A DNA stretch of 16,642 nucleotides from Armatimonadota bacterium (GTDB taxonomy: Bacteria; Sysuimicrobiota; Sysuimicrobiia; Sysuimicrobiales; JACQTN01): NCBI GenBank assembly GCA_016210785.1, contig JACQTN010000065.1:1-16642 (forward strand). Reading direction: 5' to 3'. Made by a program: the position numbers and the translations under genes. Position 1 is the first letter of the stretch, and every line of letters starts with the position of its first letter. The notes beneath the pieces were generated by a model. The model did not search any database and was not told where the DNA came from. It was given only the letters and a program-made list of their open reading frames with translations. Below, one piece after another: positions 7,120-14,582 of the stretch.

Positions 7120-8289
7120 GTGAAGGGTCTGGTGGTCTCCGCCGAATGGGCGCCGCGCCCCGGCTATGAGGTCAGCGAGTTCGAAAAGCGCACCGGCAAG
7201 GCCGTCACCGGTAGCAGCATCTGGCGCCATCCCCGCCTGTCGCTGGAGACCGTCCCGGAGGCCCCGCTAGGACCGCGCGACGTGCGCATCCGCCCGCGGG
7301 CCTGCGGCGTTTGCGGATCGGACATCCACTTCTACGAGGCCGACGCCGATGGCTACATGCTGTACCCGGGGCTGACGAAGTTCCCCGTGGTGATCGGCCA
7401 CGAGTTCAGCGGCGAGGTGGTGGAGGTCGGCCGCGACGTGGATACGGCCCGCAAGGGTGACATGGTCACCTGCGAGGAGATGATCTGGTGCGGGGAGTGC
7501 GTGCCGTGCCGCAACGGCTACCCCAACCAGTGCCTCAACCTGGAGGAAATCGGCTTCACCATCCCCGGGGCGCAGGCGGAGTCCATCGTGGTTGGGGCGC
7601 GGTACTGCTGGTCCATCGACGAGATCGCGGAGAAATATGGCAGCGCCGATAGGGCGTACGAGGCGGGCGCGCTGGTGGAGCCCACCAGCGTGGCCTACAA
7701 CGGCATGTTCGTGCGCGCCGGCGGGTTCAAGCCCGGCGGATACGTGGCGGTGTACGGCGCCGGTCCCATCGGTCTGGCCGCCGTGGCCCTGGCGCGGGCG
7801 GCGGGCGCGTCGAAGGTGTTCGTCTTTGAGGTCTCCGAGGCGCGGCGCACGCTTGCAACGAAGGTGGGGGCGGACGCCGGGTACGATCCGGTCGTCCTGC
7901 AGAAGCAGGGTACGTCGCCCGCGCAGGTCGTCATGGAGATGACCAGGGGCGCGGGCGCCCACATGCATGTGGAGGCGGCAGGGGCGCCGACCCGCACCAT
8001 CCCGCAGATGGAACAGTCCATGGCCATCGACGGCAAGATCGTGATGATCGGGCGCGCCGCAGAGCGCGTGCCCATGTACCTGGAGACCTTCCAGACCCAC
8101 GCTGCGCAGGTCTTTGGCGCTCAGGGGCACTCGGGGTACGGCACTTTCGAGAACGTCATCCGCCTGATGGCGGCAGGCAGGGTGGACCTCACGCCCGTCA
8201 TCACCCACCGCTTCGCGCTTCTCGAGGCCGTGGACGCCGTGCACCGGGCCACGGCGCGCGAGGGCGGAAAAGTCATGGTGCGGACGTGA
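7120..8289 (+). CDS. iolM: Scyllo-inosose 3-dehydrogenase (zinc-dependent MDR family)
   Basis: Oxidises scyllo-inosose (2-keto-myo-inositol) at C3 to a diketo-inositol, using NAD; the second step of the Thermotoga-type inositol pathway. The 389-residue protein starts at GTG 7120, eight bases after GGAGGG; the open frame extends 22 codons upstream without support. Seen: catalytic-zinc residues C65 in CGVCGSDIH and H94-E95 in GHEFSG; a four-Cys structural zinc site (C124, C127, C130, C138); Rossmann loop GAGPIGLAAV; and VEPTSVAYNG and QGHSGYGTF. From memory it resembles Thermotoga maritima TM0412 along its length, including LYPGLTKFPV and the extended N-terminus, which generic alcohol dehydrogenases lack. 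It opens the cluster behind an operator-bearing promoter. Its stop overlaps the next start by four bases (GTGA). Other polyol dehydrogenase activity is possible, but iolN and iolO downstream support the call. Confidence 0.88.
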   Translation: MKGLVVSAEWAPRPGYEVSEFEKRTGKAVTGSSIWRHPRLSLETVPEAPLGPRDVRIRPRACGVCGSDIHFYEADADGYMLYPGLTKFPVVIGHEFSGEVVEVGRDVDTARKGDMVTCEEMIWCGECVPCRNGYPNQCLNLEEIGFTIPGAQAESIVVGARYCWSIDEIAEKYGSADRAYEAGALVEPTSVAYNGMFVRAGGFKPGGYVAVYGAGPIGLAAVALARAAGASKVFVFEVSEARRTLATKVGADAGYDPVVLQKQGTSPAQVVMEMTRGAGAHMHVEAAGAPTRTIPQMEQSMAIDGKIVMIGRAAERVPMYLETFQTHAAQVFGAQGHSGYGTFENVIRLMAAGRVDLTPVITHRFALLEAVDAVHRATAREGGKVMVRT

Positions 8290-9125
8290 CGTCCGCCGGC
8301 GCCATGCGCTTGGGGTTCAACGGCTCCACCACCGGGGAGGCCGACCTGCTCGCCGACGCGGCGGCCGCGCGCTGGGCAGGGTTCGACTGCCTGGAGGTGC
8401 GCGCGCCCAAGATCGAGCGGTATCTCCAGGACGGCACGCTGGAGTCCTTGCGCCGGGCGCTCCGGGAGACCGGCCCGCCGGTGCTGAGCCTCAACGCGCT
8501 GGAGGACTGCACCATCGTTTCGCCCGCACGGTGGCCACCAGTCTTGGCGCGCTGCCGGCAGATGTGCGCGTGGGCGCGCGCTCTGGACTGTCCCTACGTT
8601 GTCGCGGTTCCCTCTCCGCGGCCGGCCGGTATGGATGACGCCACCGTGGTGGTGCGCACCCGCCAGGCCCTGCTGGAAATCGCCGCCATCGCCGCCGATG
8701 ACGGCGTGCGCGTAGGGTTTGAGTTCCTGGGCTTCGGCTGGTGCTCGGTGAGCACGCTGGGCTTCGCCCGCCGCATCGTGGAGGGCATGGGAGAGCCCAC
8801 GGTTGGTCTCGTCATCGATACCTTCCACTATTACATCGGCGGGTCGCGGCTCGAAGATCTGGACGGCCTCGATCCATCGCGGCTTTTCTTCGTGCACCTG
8901 GACGACGCGGAGGGCCGTCCCCGCGACACCCTCACCGACGCCCACCGGCTGATGCCGGGGGAGGGAGCCATCCCCCTGCGGGCGATGGTGGCGAAACTTT
9001 CCTCGCTGGGGTTTCGCGGGCCGTACTCGGTGGAGCTGTTCCGGCCCGAGTACTGGGCGATGGACCCGCCCGAGGTTGCGCGGCGGGCAAAGGAGAGCGC
9101 GGAACGGGTGCTGTCCTCAGCGTAG
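8286..9125 (+). CDS. iolI: Inosose isomerase (2-keto-myo-inositol isomerase), AP endonuclease-2/xylose isomerase-like TIM barrel
   Basis: Interconverts 2-keto-myo-inositol and 1-keto-D-chiro-inositol, letting D-chiro-inositol enter the same route. The 279 residues follow Bacillus subtilis IolI (recalled) closely: FNGSTT near the start, SLNALE, YVVAVP, VGFEFLGF, GLVIDTFHYY, FFVHLDDAE, LMPGEGAI and SVELFRPEYW. The four metal ligands of IolI (E142, D174, H200, E246) correspond, with a constant shift of four, to E146, D178, H204 and E250. GTG 8286 overlaps the iolM stop (GTGA), implying translational coupling; ATG 8304 is an alternative start nearer to the family N-terminus and would remove the shift almost fully. 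The enzyme is a TIM barrel and cytosolic. Related families (IolE, IolH, hydroxypyruvate isomerase) fit less well in the ligand-flanking motifs. Confidence 0.85.
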   Translation: MTSAGAMRLGFNGSTTGEADLLADAAAARWAGFDCLEVRAPKIERYLQDGTLESLRRALRETGPPVLSLNALEDCTIVSPARWPPVLARCRQMCAWARALDCPYVVAVPSPRPAGMDDATVVVRTRQALLEIAAIAADDGVRVGFEFLGFGWCSVSTLGFARRIVEGMGEPTVGLVIDTFHYYIGGSRLEDLDGLDPSRLFFVHLDDAEGRPRDTLTDAHRLMPGEGAIPLRAMVAKLSSLGFRGPYSVELFRPEYWAMDPPEVARRAKESAERVLSSA

Positions 9126-9200
9126 GGCGGGACTGTAGGTGACCGCGCGAGGGGTTTGAGTGGCGTCCTCCGAGCAGGCCGAACGGACGAGGTGGTTCAC

Positions 9201-10199
9201 ATGGCGGCGAAGATCGGCATTCTCGGGGCGGGCTTCATCGGCCGCGTCCACGCCCTCAATCTCAGGAAGGATTCGCGGGTGGAGCTGGCCGGCATCGCCG
9301 ACGTGGTGCCGGAGGCCGCGGCGCGCCTGGCCGGTGAGGTGGGGGCGCGCCCCTTCCAGTCCCTCGCCCAGTTGCTGGACGCCGGGGTGCGGGCGATCTA
9401 CGTCACCACGCCCAACGCCACGCACGTGGAGCCGGTGGTGATGGCGCTGGGGGCGGGCGTGCACGTCTTCAGCGAGAAACCCATGGCCACCAACCTGGCC
9501 GGCGCCGGACAGATCCGGGACGCGGCGCGCAAGAGCAAGGCCCTCTGCCAGATCGGTTTCAACCGCCGGTTCGCCAACGTCTACAAGTTCGCGAAGCGCC
9601 TGATCGCCGACGGCACCGTGGTGCCAAAAGTCGCCCACATGAAGATGAACCGCGGCGAGCTGAAGCAGCCGCCGTGGACCTCCGACACCGCCGTCACCGG
9701 CGGGTTCCTCTATGAGACGCCGGTGCACCTCTTCGACATGATGCGCCACCTCATGGGCGAGGTCGCCGAGGTGACGGGTTGGGCGGTCCGGTCGGTCTAC
9801 AACGAGCCCGACGGGTTCGCTCTCCTCGTGCGCTTCCGGAGCGGCGTGATCGCCACGTTCGCCACCGTCGCCCACACCACGTGGCTCTTCCCGTTCGAGC
9901 GGGTGGAGATCTACGGGGAACACCAGGCCGTCGTGACGGAGGAGATGGAGCGCGCCTTCTTCAGCTCCGGGATCCGGGCGGAGGTGCAGGCCATCGACTG
10001 CGCGCAGATGCCTTTCGAGGAGAAGTGGGGCTACGTGGAGGAGGACCGGCTGTTCATCGACGCGGTGCTGGGTGAGCGCGGCCCCGCGGTGACCGCGGAG
10101 GACGGCTACCGCGCCACCCAACTGGTGGAGGCGGTCTATCGGTGCGTGCGGGAAGGCAACCCGGTCACACTCCCTCTGAAGGACCCCGCGCCCCGCTGA
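9201..10199 (+). CDS. Gfo/Idh/MocA oxidoreductase, probable inositol 2-dehydrogenase
   Basis: A 332-residue NAD(P)-dependent dehydrogenase. ATG 9201 is chosen because GAGGTGG lies seven bases before it and the Rossmann strand begins at once (KIGILGAGFIGRVHA); an upstream frame extension has no ribosome site. Seen: Rossmann glycines (residues 9-14), SEKPM with K93, GFNRRF, and GGFLYETPVHLFDMM with H176. In IolG the catalytic trio is Lys, Asp, His; here the Asp place holds E172. By context it probably performs the first step, inositol to inosose, which the cluster otherwise lacks. The sequence alone only supports the superfamily, and scyllo-inositol, chiro-inositol or another polyol could be its substrate. 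It follows iolI after 75 bases and is followed by the HAD gene after one base, so it belongs to the same operon. Confidence 0.85.
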   Translation: MAAKIGILGAGFIGRVHALNLRKDSRVELAGIADVVPEAAARLAGEVGARPFQSLAQLLDAGVRAIYVTTPNATHVEPVVMALGAGVHVFSEKPMATNLAGAGQIRDAARKSKALCQIGFNRRFANVYKFAKRLIADGTVVPKVAHMKMNRGELKQPPWTSDTAVTGGFLYETPVHLFDMMRHLMGEVAEVTGWAVRSVYNEPDGFALLVRFRSGVIATFATVAHTTWLFPFERVEIYGEHQAVVTEEMERAFFSSGIRAEVQAIDCAQMPFEEKWGYVEEDRLFIDAVLGERGPAVTAEDGYRATQLVEAVYRCVREGNPVTLPLKDPAPR

Positions 10200-10200
10200 C

Positions 10201-11049
10201 ATGCGCTACCGCATGCTGGTCGCCGACATCGACGGCACCCTGGTGGACCCGCGCCTGCGCATCCCCGAGGGTGTTCGCGCGTCGGTGAAAGAGGCGCAGG
10301 CCCGGGGCGTCCGCGTGCTGCTGGCCACCGGCCGCATCTGGCCCTCCGCGCGCCGGTTCTACGAGGCGCTGGGCGCCGATCCCCCGGCCATCCTCTACAA
10401 CGGCGGGCTCGTGTACGACTTCACCACCGGGCGCGTGCTCTTCCGGGACAACCTCCCCGCGGCCCACGCCCGCACGGTCTTCTCCCTGGTGCGGGAGTTC
10501 CCCGACGTGCAGCCTCACGTCTTCATGGGTGACCGGATGTACGTCGGCCGGATGAACGAGATCACCGATGCGTACCGGCGCAAGGATGAGTTGCCGGTCG
10601 AGGAGACGGGTGATCTCCTTGCGTTCGTGGAGGCCGCCCTGGGCCGGGACGCGGGCGCCGTGGGGAAGATCATGGTGATCGGTCCGCGCGCGCCGCTGCT
10701 GGCGTTCTCGGCCCGGCTGAGCGCCGTCGACCCCGCCGTCTCGCAGGTCTTCTCTGAGCACACCTACTGCGAGATCCTGCCCCCCGGCGTGTCCAAGGGT
10801 CGGGCGTTGCGGCTGGTGGCCAGCGCGCTCGGCGTGCTGCTCGCCGAGGTCATCGCCGTCGGCGACAACTTCAACGACCTGGACATGATCGAGGCGGCCG
10901 GCCTGGGCGTGGCCATGGGCAACGCCCCCGAGGCGCTGCGGGCGCGGGCGGACTTCGTGTGCCCGCCCACCGAGGAGGAAGGGCTGCGGGAGGTCATCGA
11001 GCGGTTCGTGCTGCGGGCGCCCGCACGGGGGTCGTGCCGGTCGCCCTAG
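10201..11049 (+). CDS. Cof-type HAD-IIB hydrolase (sugar phosphatase-like)
   Basis: A 282-residue cytosolic phosphatase of the haloacid dehalogenase superfamily, subclass IIB. All four motifs are present: DIDGTLVD (nucleophile D9 and acid/base D11), ATGR (T43), a lysine in VSKGRAL (K199) and GDNFNDLDMI (D222, D226). The cap domain lies between motifs II and III, as in the Cof/YbiV family, whose members hydrolyse sugar phosphates and similar small metabolites. The start codon follows the previous stop by one base, so translation is likely coupled. Context suggests a phosphorylated inositol or pathway intermediate, but members of this family are promiscuous and the substrate is unproven. The last dozen residues (APARGSCRSP) are an unusual Arg/Pro tail that runs into the repeat-rich gap. 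Confidence 0.88.
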   Translation: MRYRMLVADIDGTLVDPRLRIPEGVRASVKEAQARGVRVLLATGRIWPSARRFYEALGADPPAILYNGGLVYDFTTGRVLFRDNLPAAHARTVFSLVREFPDVQPHVFMGDRMYVGRMNEITDAYRRKDELPVEETGDLLAFVEAALGRDAGAVGKIMVIGPRAPLLAFSARLSAVDPAVSQVFSEHTYCEILPPGVSKGRALRLVASALGVLLAEVIAVGDNFNDLDMIEAAGLGVAMGNAPEALRARADFVCPPTEEEGLREVIERFVLRAPARGSCRSP

Positions 11050-11106
11050 CATTGTCCTACAGGGTTTCGGCTTTGTTCATGCGCAGGGCCGGCTTTGCCG
11101 AGCCCG

Positions 11107-11277
11107 AGCATCATCTGGGTTCCGGAATCCCCGCCCTCGCGGGTGCGCCGCGAAGTGGGTAAGCGCGGTAGGTTGCACCGCCTCGCACGGCGTCGAACGT
11201 GCCATCGAAGGGAGGGGAAGGCCCTCCCTTCGTCGGAAATTGAGAGAAGGTTGGAGTGGCGCAAAGCCACTCCAACC
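11107..11277 (+). repeat. Bipartite palindromic repeat element, copy A
   Basis: Contains two strong hairpins: CGAAGGGAGGG (11206-11216) with CCCTCCCTTCG (11222-11232), 11 bp; and GGTTGGAGTGGC (11249-11260) with GCCACTCCAACC (11266-11277), 12 bp with loop GCAAA. The same pattern, inverted, follows iolN (copy B), and GCATCA, GGTTCC and TCGCGGGTG farther out also match it. Hence the whole 11107-11277 stretch is a repeat unit, with about 53 extra bases (11150-11203) not in copy B. It ends 21 bases before the iolN start and could also act in transcription termination or RNA stability. Confidence 0.7.
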
Positions 11278-11298
11278 ATCCTTAAGGGGAGGACGCGA

Positions 11299-12264
11299 AT
11301 GGCAAAGTGGGATCTTCCGCCCAAGGGCGGGCACATGGACAAGCGCACCGGGGTCTACCTTCAGAACATGACCTGGAAGGAGATCGAGGCGCGCTTGAAG
11401 GTGAACGACCTGCTCATCGTGCCGCTGGGCGCCACCGAGGCCCACGGTCCCCACGCGCCGCTGGGGGAGGACATCTACCTGGTGTGCCGCATGGCGGAGA
11501 TGCTGGCGGAACGCACCGGCTGCACGGTGGCCCAGCCCCTGTGGTACGGCTCGCACCCGTATCACCATCTGGGCATGCCCGGCACCGTGGTCGTCCCGGA
11601 GGAGCCCTTCACCGGGTTCGTGCGCGCCATGATCGCGGGGTTCTGGAACATGGGCTTCCGCAAGCAGATCCTGTTCAACGGCCACGGACAGGAATACGTC
11701 ATCCCCACGGCCATCCACCAGTTCGCCAAGAAGTACAGGGTGCCGGCGCTGCTCTTGAATTTGAACTGGTACCACCCGATCGAGAACCACTTCACGCTAA
11801 AGCCGGAAGGCGGCGTGTACGAAACGCCATTCATCCACGCCGATGAGGTGGAGACCTCCTGGTCGCTGGCCCTGTTCCCCGAGATGATCGAGATGAAGGA
11901 CGCGGTGGACACCAGGGTGCAGGGGTTCCTGCCGGAGGGCCACATCGACAAGGCCGGCAACCTGCTGCACCGGCCCATCAACTGGTTCAGCCAGGTGGGC
12001 GCGGGGCCCATCGAGGTCAAGGCCTACATCGAGGGGGTGGTGGGCCGCGCGACGCTCGCCCGCGCCGAGAAGGCCTACGCCGGCGTGGAGCAACTGCTGG
12101 ACTACATGGTGAAGCTCGTGACCGACATCATGGACCGGTTCCCGCCCGGCACGTTGCCGCCGCTGGAGCTGGTGACGGAGCGGGACAAGGAGGAACTGGA
12201 GGCGGTGCTCCGGGGACCGCTGCACGGTGGCAAGAGCATCTACAGCTTGGCCTATCCTCCGTAG
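11299..12264 (+). CDS. iolN: 3-dehydro-scyllo-inosose (diketo-inositol) hydrolase, creatininase superfamily
   Basis: Opens the ring of the diketo-inositol made by IolM, giving 5-keto-L-gluconate. The 321-residue protein starts at ATG 11299, behind GGGGAGG; the frame stays open upstream, but that lies in the repeat element. Superfamily marks: VPLGATEAHGPH with E47 and H49, GED with D58, FNGHG with H129 and ADEVETSW with E185. E47, H49 and D58 are spaced exactly as the metal ligands E34, H36 and D45 of creatininase. At the place of the creatininase NGHYE glutamate there is Q131, so creatinine hydrolysis itself is unlikely. AQPLWYGSHPYHHLGMPGTV and PEGHIDKAGNLLHRPI are long, specific blocks. The gene lies between the pathway dehydrogenases and iolO, which is the main support for the IolN assignment over a generic creatininase. 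It is cytosolic. Confidence 0.85.
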   Translation: MAKWDLPPKGGHMDKRTGVYLQNMTWKEIEARLKVNDLLIVPLGATEAHGPHAPLGEDIYLVCRMAEMLAERTGCTVAQPLWYGSHPYHHLGMPGTVVVPEEPFTGFVRAMIAGFWNMGFRKQILFNGHGQEYVIPTAIHQFAKKYRVPALLLNLNWYHPIENHFTLKPEGGVYETPFIHADEVETSWSLALFPEMIEMKDAVDTRVQGFLPEGHIDKAGNLLHRPINWFSQVGAGPIEVKAYIEGVVGRATLARAEKAYAGVEQLLDYMVKLVTDIMDRFPPGTLPPLELVTERDKEELEAVLRGPLHGGKSIYSLAYPP

Positions 12265-12267
12265 CGA

Positions 12268-12395
12268 AGGTTGGGTGAAGTGGCTTTGTGCCACTCCACC
12301 CTTCACCAAACTGGTTACGGGGGGAAGGTCTTCCCCTCCCCCCGTCCCCCACCCGCGACGGTGGGGGGCCTGGAACCAGGGTGATGCGCGGACCC
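12268..12395 (-). repeat. Bipartite palindromic repeat element, copy B (inverted)
   Basis: Read on the minus strand it matches copy A: GGAGTGGCACAAAGCCACTTC corresponds to the 12-bp hairpin, the G-rich hairpin GGGGAAG/CTTCCCC (within 12320-12337) to the other, and GGTTCC with GCATCACC to the far end. One stem pair is mismatched, and an alternative stem GGTGAAG (12274-12280) with CTTCACC (12301-12307) also forms. The 53 bases found only in copy A are missing. It begins right after the iolN stop, so iolN is bracketed by inverted copies. It could serve as a terminator too. Confidence 0.65.
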
Positions 12396-12512
12396 GGCGG
12401 CGCGAGCCCGGTCCTGCGTAGTTCAACTCGCAGCGCCGGCACCGACACATCGTGGGAAGCCGGTCCCGCGCATGAGGTGAGACATGGCGTTCCGAGACGC
12501 GGTGCTAGGCCC

Positions 12513-13322
12513 GTGAAGCTCGGCTTGGTGGTTTCCGTCAGCCCCACCACCTTCGACGCCGTCGCCATGCGGGGGGAGGTGGAGGCGAGCATCGACCGCG
12601 TGGCCGCCCTGGGCTACGACGGAGTCGAGCTGGCCATCCGCGATCCCGACGCCGTGGACGGGCCCGCGCTGCGCGCGGCGGTGGCGCGTCGCCGGCTGGG
12701 GGTGCCGGCCGTGGGCACGGGCCAGGCCTTCCTGCTGGAAGGGCTGAGCCTGTGCAGTCGCGAAGAGCCTGTGCGGGCGCGGGCGGCAGCCCGCCTCCGG
12801 CGTCATCTCCACCTGGCCGCCGGGCTGGGCGCCATGGTGATCGTCGGCCTGCTGCGCGGCCGGCTGGAGGCGGGGGACGAGGCTGCGGGGCGGGCGCGTT
12901 TCCTGGACTCGCTGCGCGCCTGCCTGCCGGAGGCGGAGGCCCTTGGTGTGCGGGTGGTGCTGGAGCCGGTGAACCGGTACGAAGGCAACTACCTGCTGAC
13001 GCTGGCGGAGGCCGTGGAGGTCGTGGACGCGCTCGGCTCCCCGGCCCTGGGCCTGCTGGCCGACACGTTTCACATGAACATCGAGGAGCGGTTCATCGAA
13101 GAGGCCCTGCGAAGGGCGGCGCCGCGCCTGTGGCACGTGCACGTGGCGGACAGCAACCGGTGGGCGCCCGGCATGGGCCACCTGGATTTCGCCGCCATCG
13201 TCGAGACGCTGCGCGGGATCGGGTATGCCGGGTACCTCTCCGCCGAGATTCTCCCACAGCCGTCGCCGGAGGAGGCGGCCCGGCAGGCGATGGCGCATCT
13301 GGGCGCACTGGTGCGAATCTAA
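12513..13322 (+). CDS. iolO: 5-keto-L-gluconate epimerase
   Basis: Epimerises 5-keto-L-gluconate to D-tagaturonate, which joins hexuronate catabolism. The 269-residue TIM-barrel protein of the xylose-isomerase-like superfamily matches Thermotoga maritima TM0416 (recalled) over its length. Shared blocks are the N-terminal KLGLVVSVSPTTFDA, the AIRDP block, GTGQAFLLEGLSL, LEPVNRYE, LLADTFHMNIEE and HVHVADSNRWAPGMGHLDF. Metal ligands: E151, D184, H210 and E245. The GTG at 12513 is chosen because the family N-terminus begins there; the open frame extends 75 codons upstream only through repeat DNA. The SD is weak. It follows iolN after 248 bases that hold copy B of the repeat, and 16 bases separate it from the transporter gene, so it may be co-transcribed with the importer. 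The enzymes that use tagaturonate are not in the window. Confidence 0.9.
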   Translation: MKLGLVVSVSPTTFDAVAMRGEVEASIDRVAALGYDGVELAIRDPDAVDGPALRAAVARRRLGVPAVGTGQAFLLEGLSLCSREEPVRARAAARLRRHLHLAAGLGAMVIVGLLRGRLEAGDEAAGRARFLDSLRACLPEAEALGVRVVLEPVNRYEGNYLLTLAEAVEVVDALGSPALGLLADTFHMNIEERFIEEALRRAAPRLWHVHVADSNRWAPGMGHLDFAAIVETLRGIGYAGYLSAEILPQPSPEEAARQAMAHLGALVRI

Positions 13323-13338
13323 AGGAGGGAGGAAGGGG

Positions 13339-14361
13339 ATGCGACGCTTCTTTGTGCTGGTGACGCTGTTCGTGACGCTGGCCGCGGCCGGCGCCACCAA
13401 CGCGGGACCGGCCGGGCGGGTGAACGTGCTGTGCAGCCCCAACCCGGCTTGGTGCGATGCCATCAGGGCGGAGTTTCCCAGGGCGACCGGCATCCAGCTC
13501 GGCTTCGTTCGCATGAGTTCCGGCGAGGCGCTGGCGCGGATGCGGGCCGAGCGGGGCAACCCGTCCTTCGACGTCTGGTTCGGCGGCACCGGCGACCCCC
13601 ACATGGTGGCCATGGAGCAGGGGCTGACCGAGGCCTTCAAGCCCGGGAACTGGGACGAGTTGCGGCCAGAACTGCGGGAGGCGGTGAAGGGGCGCTACAT
13701 CCCGCTGTACGCGGGCATCCTGGGGTGGGCGGAGAACAAGAAGCTGTTCCGGGAGAAGAACCTGCCCGAGCCCCGCACCTGGACCGACATGGCCGACCCG
13801 AAGCACCGCGGCCTGCTGGCCATGCCCAACCCCAACACCTCCGGCACCGGCTACACCATGATCGCCACCGTCGTGCAGATCTACGGCGAGGACAAGGGGT
13901 TCGCGCTCCTCAAGCAGATCCACCGCAACATGGCCCAGTACACGCGCAGCGGCGCGGACCCCGGGCTGCTGACGGGGCGCGGCGAGGTGGCCGCGGGGGT
14001 CACCTTCATCCACGACGCGGTGGACCAGATCCTCAAGGGCTTCCCCATCTCCTACCGGGCCGCCTCGGACGGCACCGGCTACGAGATCGGCGGCCTGAGC
14101 CTGGTCCGGGGCACGCCCAACCGCTCCCAGGCCATCGCCTTCCTCGAGTGGTCGCTGACCCCGGAGGCGCAGAAGCTGGCGGCGGAGCGCGGCCAGTCCT
14201 ACCAGATTCCCAGCAACAAGAACACGCCCATCCCCAGGGTCGCGCCGCGCTTCGAGGACTTCAAGGTGATCAAGTATGACTTCATCAAGTACGGGAGCGC
14301 CGACGTGCGCGACCGGCTGGTGAAGAGATGGACGACGGAAGTGTTCCCGCTCCCCAAGTAG
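13339..14361 (+). CDS. ABC transporter substrate-binding protein (AfuA/FbpA type, PBP2 fold)
   Basis: A 340-residue exported binding protein of the iron/sugar-phosphate/2-aminoethylphosphonate class. The start at ATG 13339 follows AAGGAGGGAGG. A Sec signal (MRRFFVLVTLFVTLAAAGA) probably ends near residues 20-25. Family marks include FDVWFGGTGD, the hinge block YAGILGW, LAMPNPNTSGTGY, the VTFIHDAV loop and GTGYEIGGLSLVRGTPN. The paired tyrosines that bind Fe(III) in FbpA are not seen, so iron is not the obvious ligand. AfuA relatives bind sugar phosphates and others bind phosphonates. Because it sits behind iolO and before a two-module permease, an inositol or inositol phosphate ligand is an inference from context. 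The ATPase subunit is expected downstream of the window. The protein is highly charged and full length. Confidence 0.9.
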   Translation: MRRFFVLVTLFVTLAAAGATNAGPAGRVNVLCSPNPAWCDAIRAEFPRATGIQLGFVRMSSGEALARMRAERGNPSFDVWFGGTGDPHMVAMEQGLTEAFKPGNWDELRPELREAVKGRYIPLYAGILGWAENKKLFREKNLPEPRTWTDMADPKHRGLLAMPNPNTSGTGYTMIATVVQIYGEDKGFALLKQIHRNMAQYTRSGADPGLLTGRGEVAAGVTFIHDAVDQILKGFPISYRAASDGTGYEIGGLSLVRGTPNRSQAIAFLEWSLTPEAQKLAAERGQSYQIPSNKNTPIPRVAPRFEDFKVIKYDFIKYGSADVRDRLVKRWTTEVFPLPK

Positions 14362-14402
14362 GGGCGGTGGGCGCGCCTTGTTCGGGGCGCCGTGTGTTGG
14401 CG

Positions 14403-14445
14403 AGCGCGGTAGGGGGTGGCACCTCGCACGGACGTGGAACGCGCC
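14403..14445 (+). repeat. Fragment resembling the core of repeat copy A
   Basis: AGCGCGGTAGG, 8 differing bases, then CCTCGCACGG and GAACGCGCC match bases 11162-11203 of copy A (AGCGCGGTAGG, CCTCGCACGG, GAACGTGCC) nearly without gaps. It lies in the 221-base gap between the binding protein and the permease and continues with CCCTTCG, like the right arm of the copy A hairpin. It looks like a decayed third copy; its left part is missing. Nothing else is seen in this gap but a weak hairpin at 14370-14391. Confidence 0.5.
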
Positions 14446-14582
14446 CTTCCCTTCGCTTCCGGGACGCGTGCCTTCTGATCCACGTCGCCGGCGCTGACGC
14501 GATGGCACGCTTTACGTTCGCTCAGGGAAGCCCCACTCACCGGCGCGCGTCGACATTTTCTTAGGGGATCAGGAACACTTCC

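Noticed and set aside
11095..11298. Upstream extension of iolN and, likewise, of iolO (12288-12512)
   Set aside because: Both extensions translate repeat DNA, and the family N-termini and ribosome sites support the later starts.
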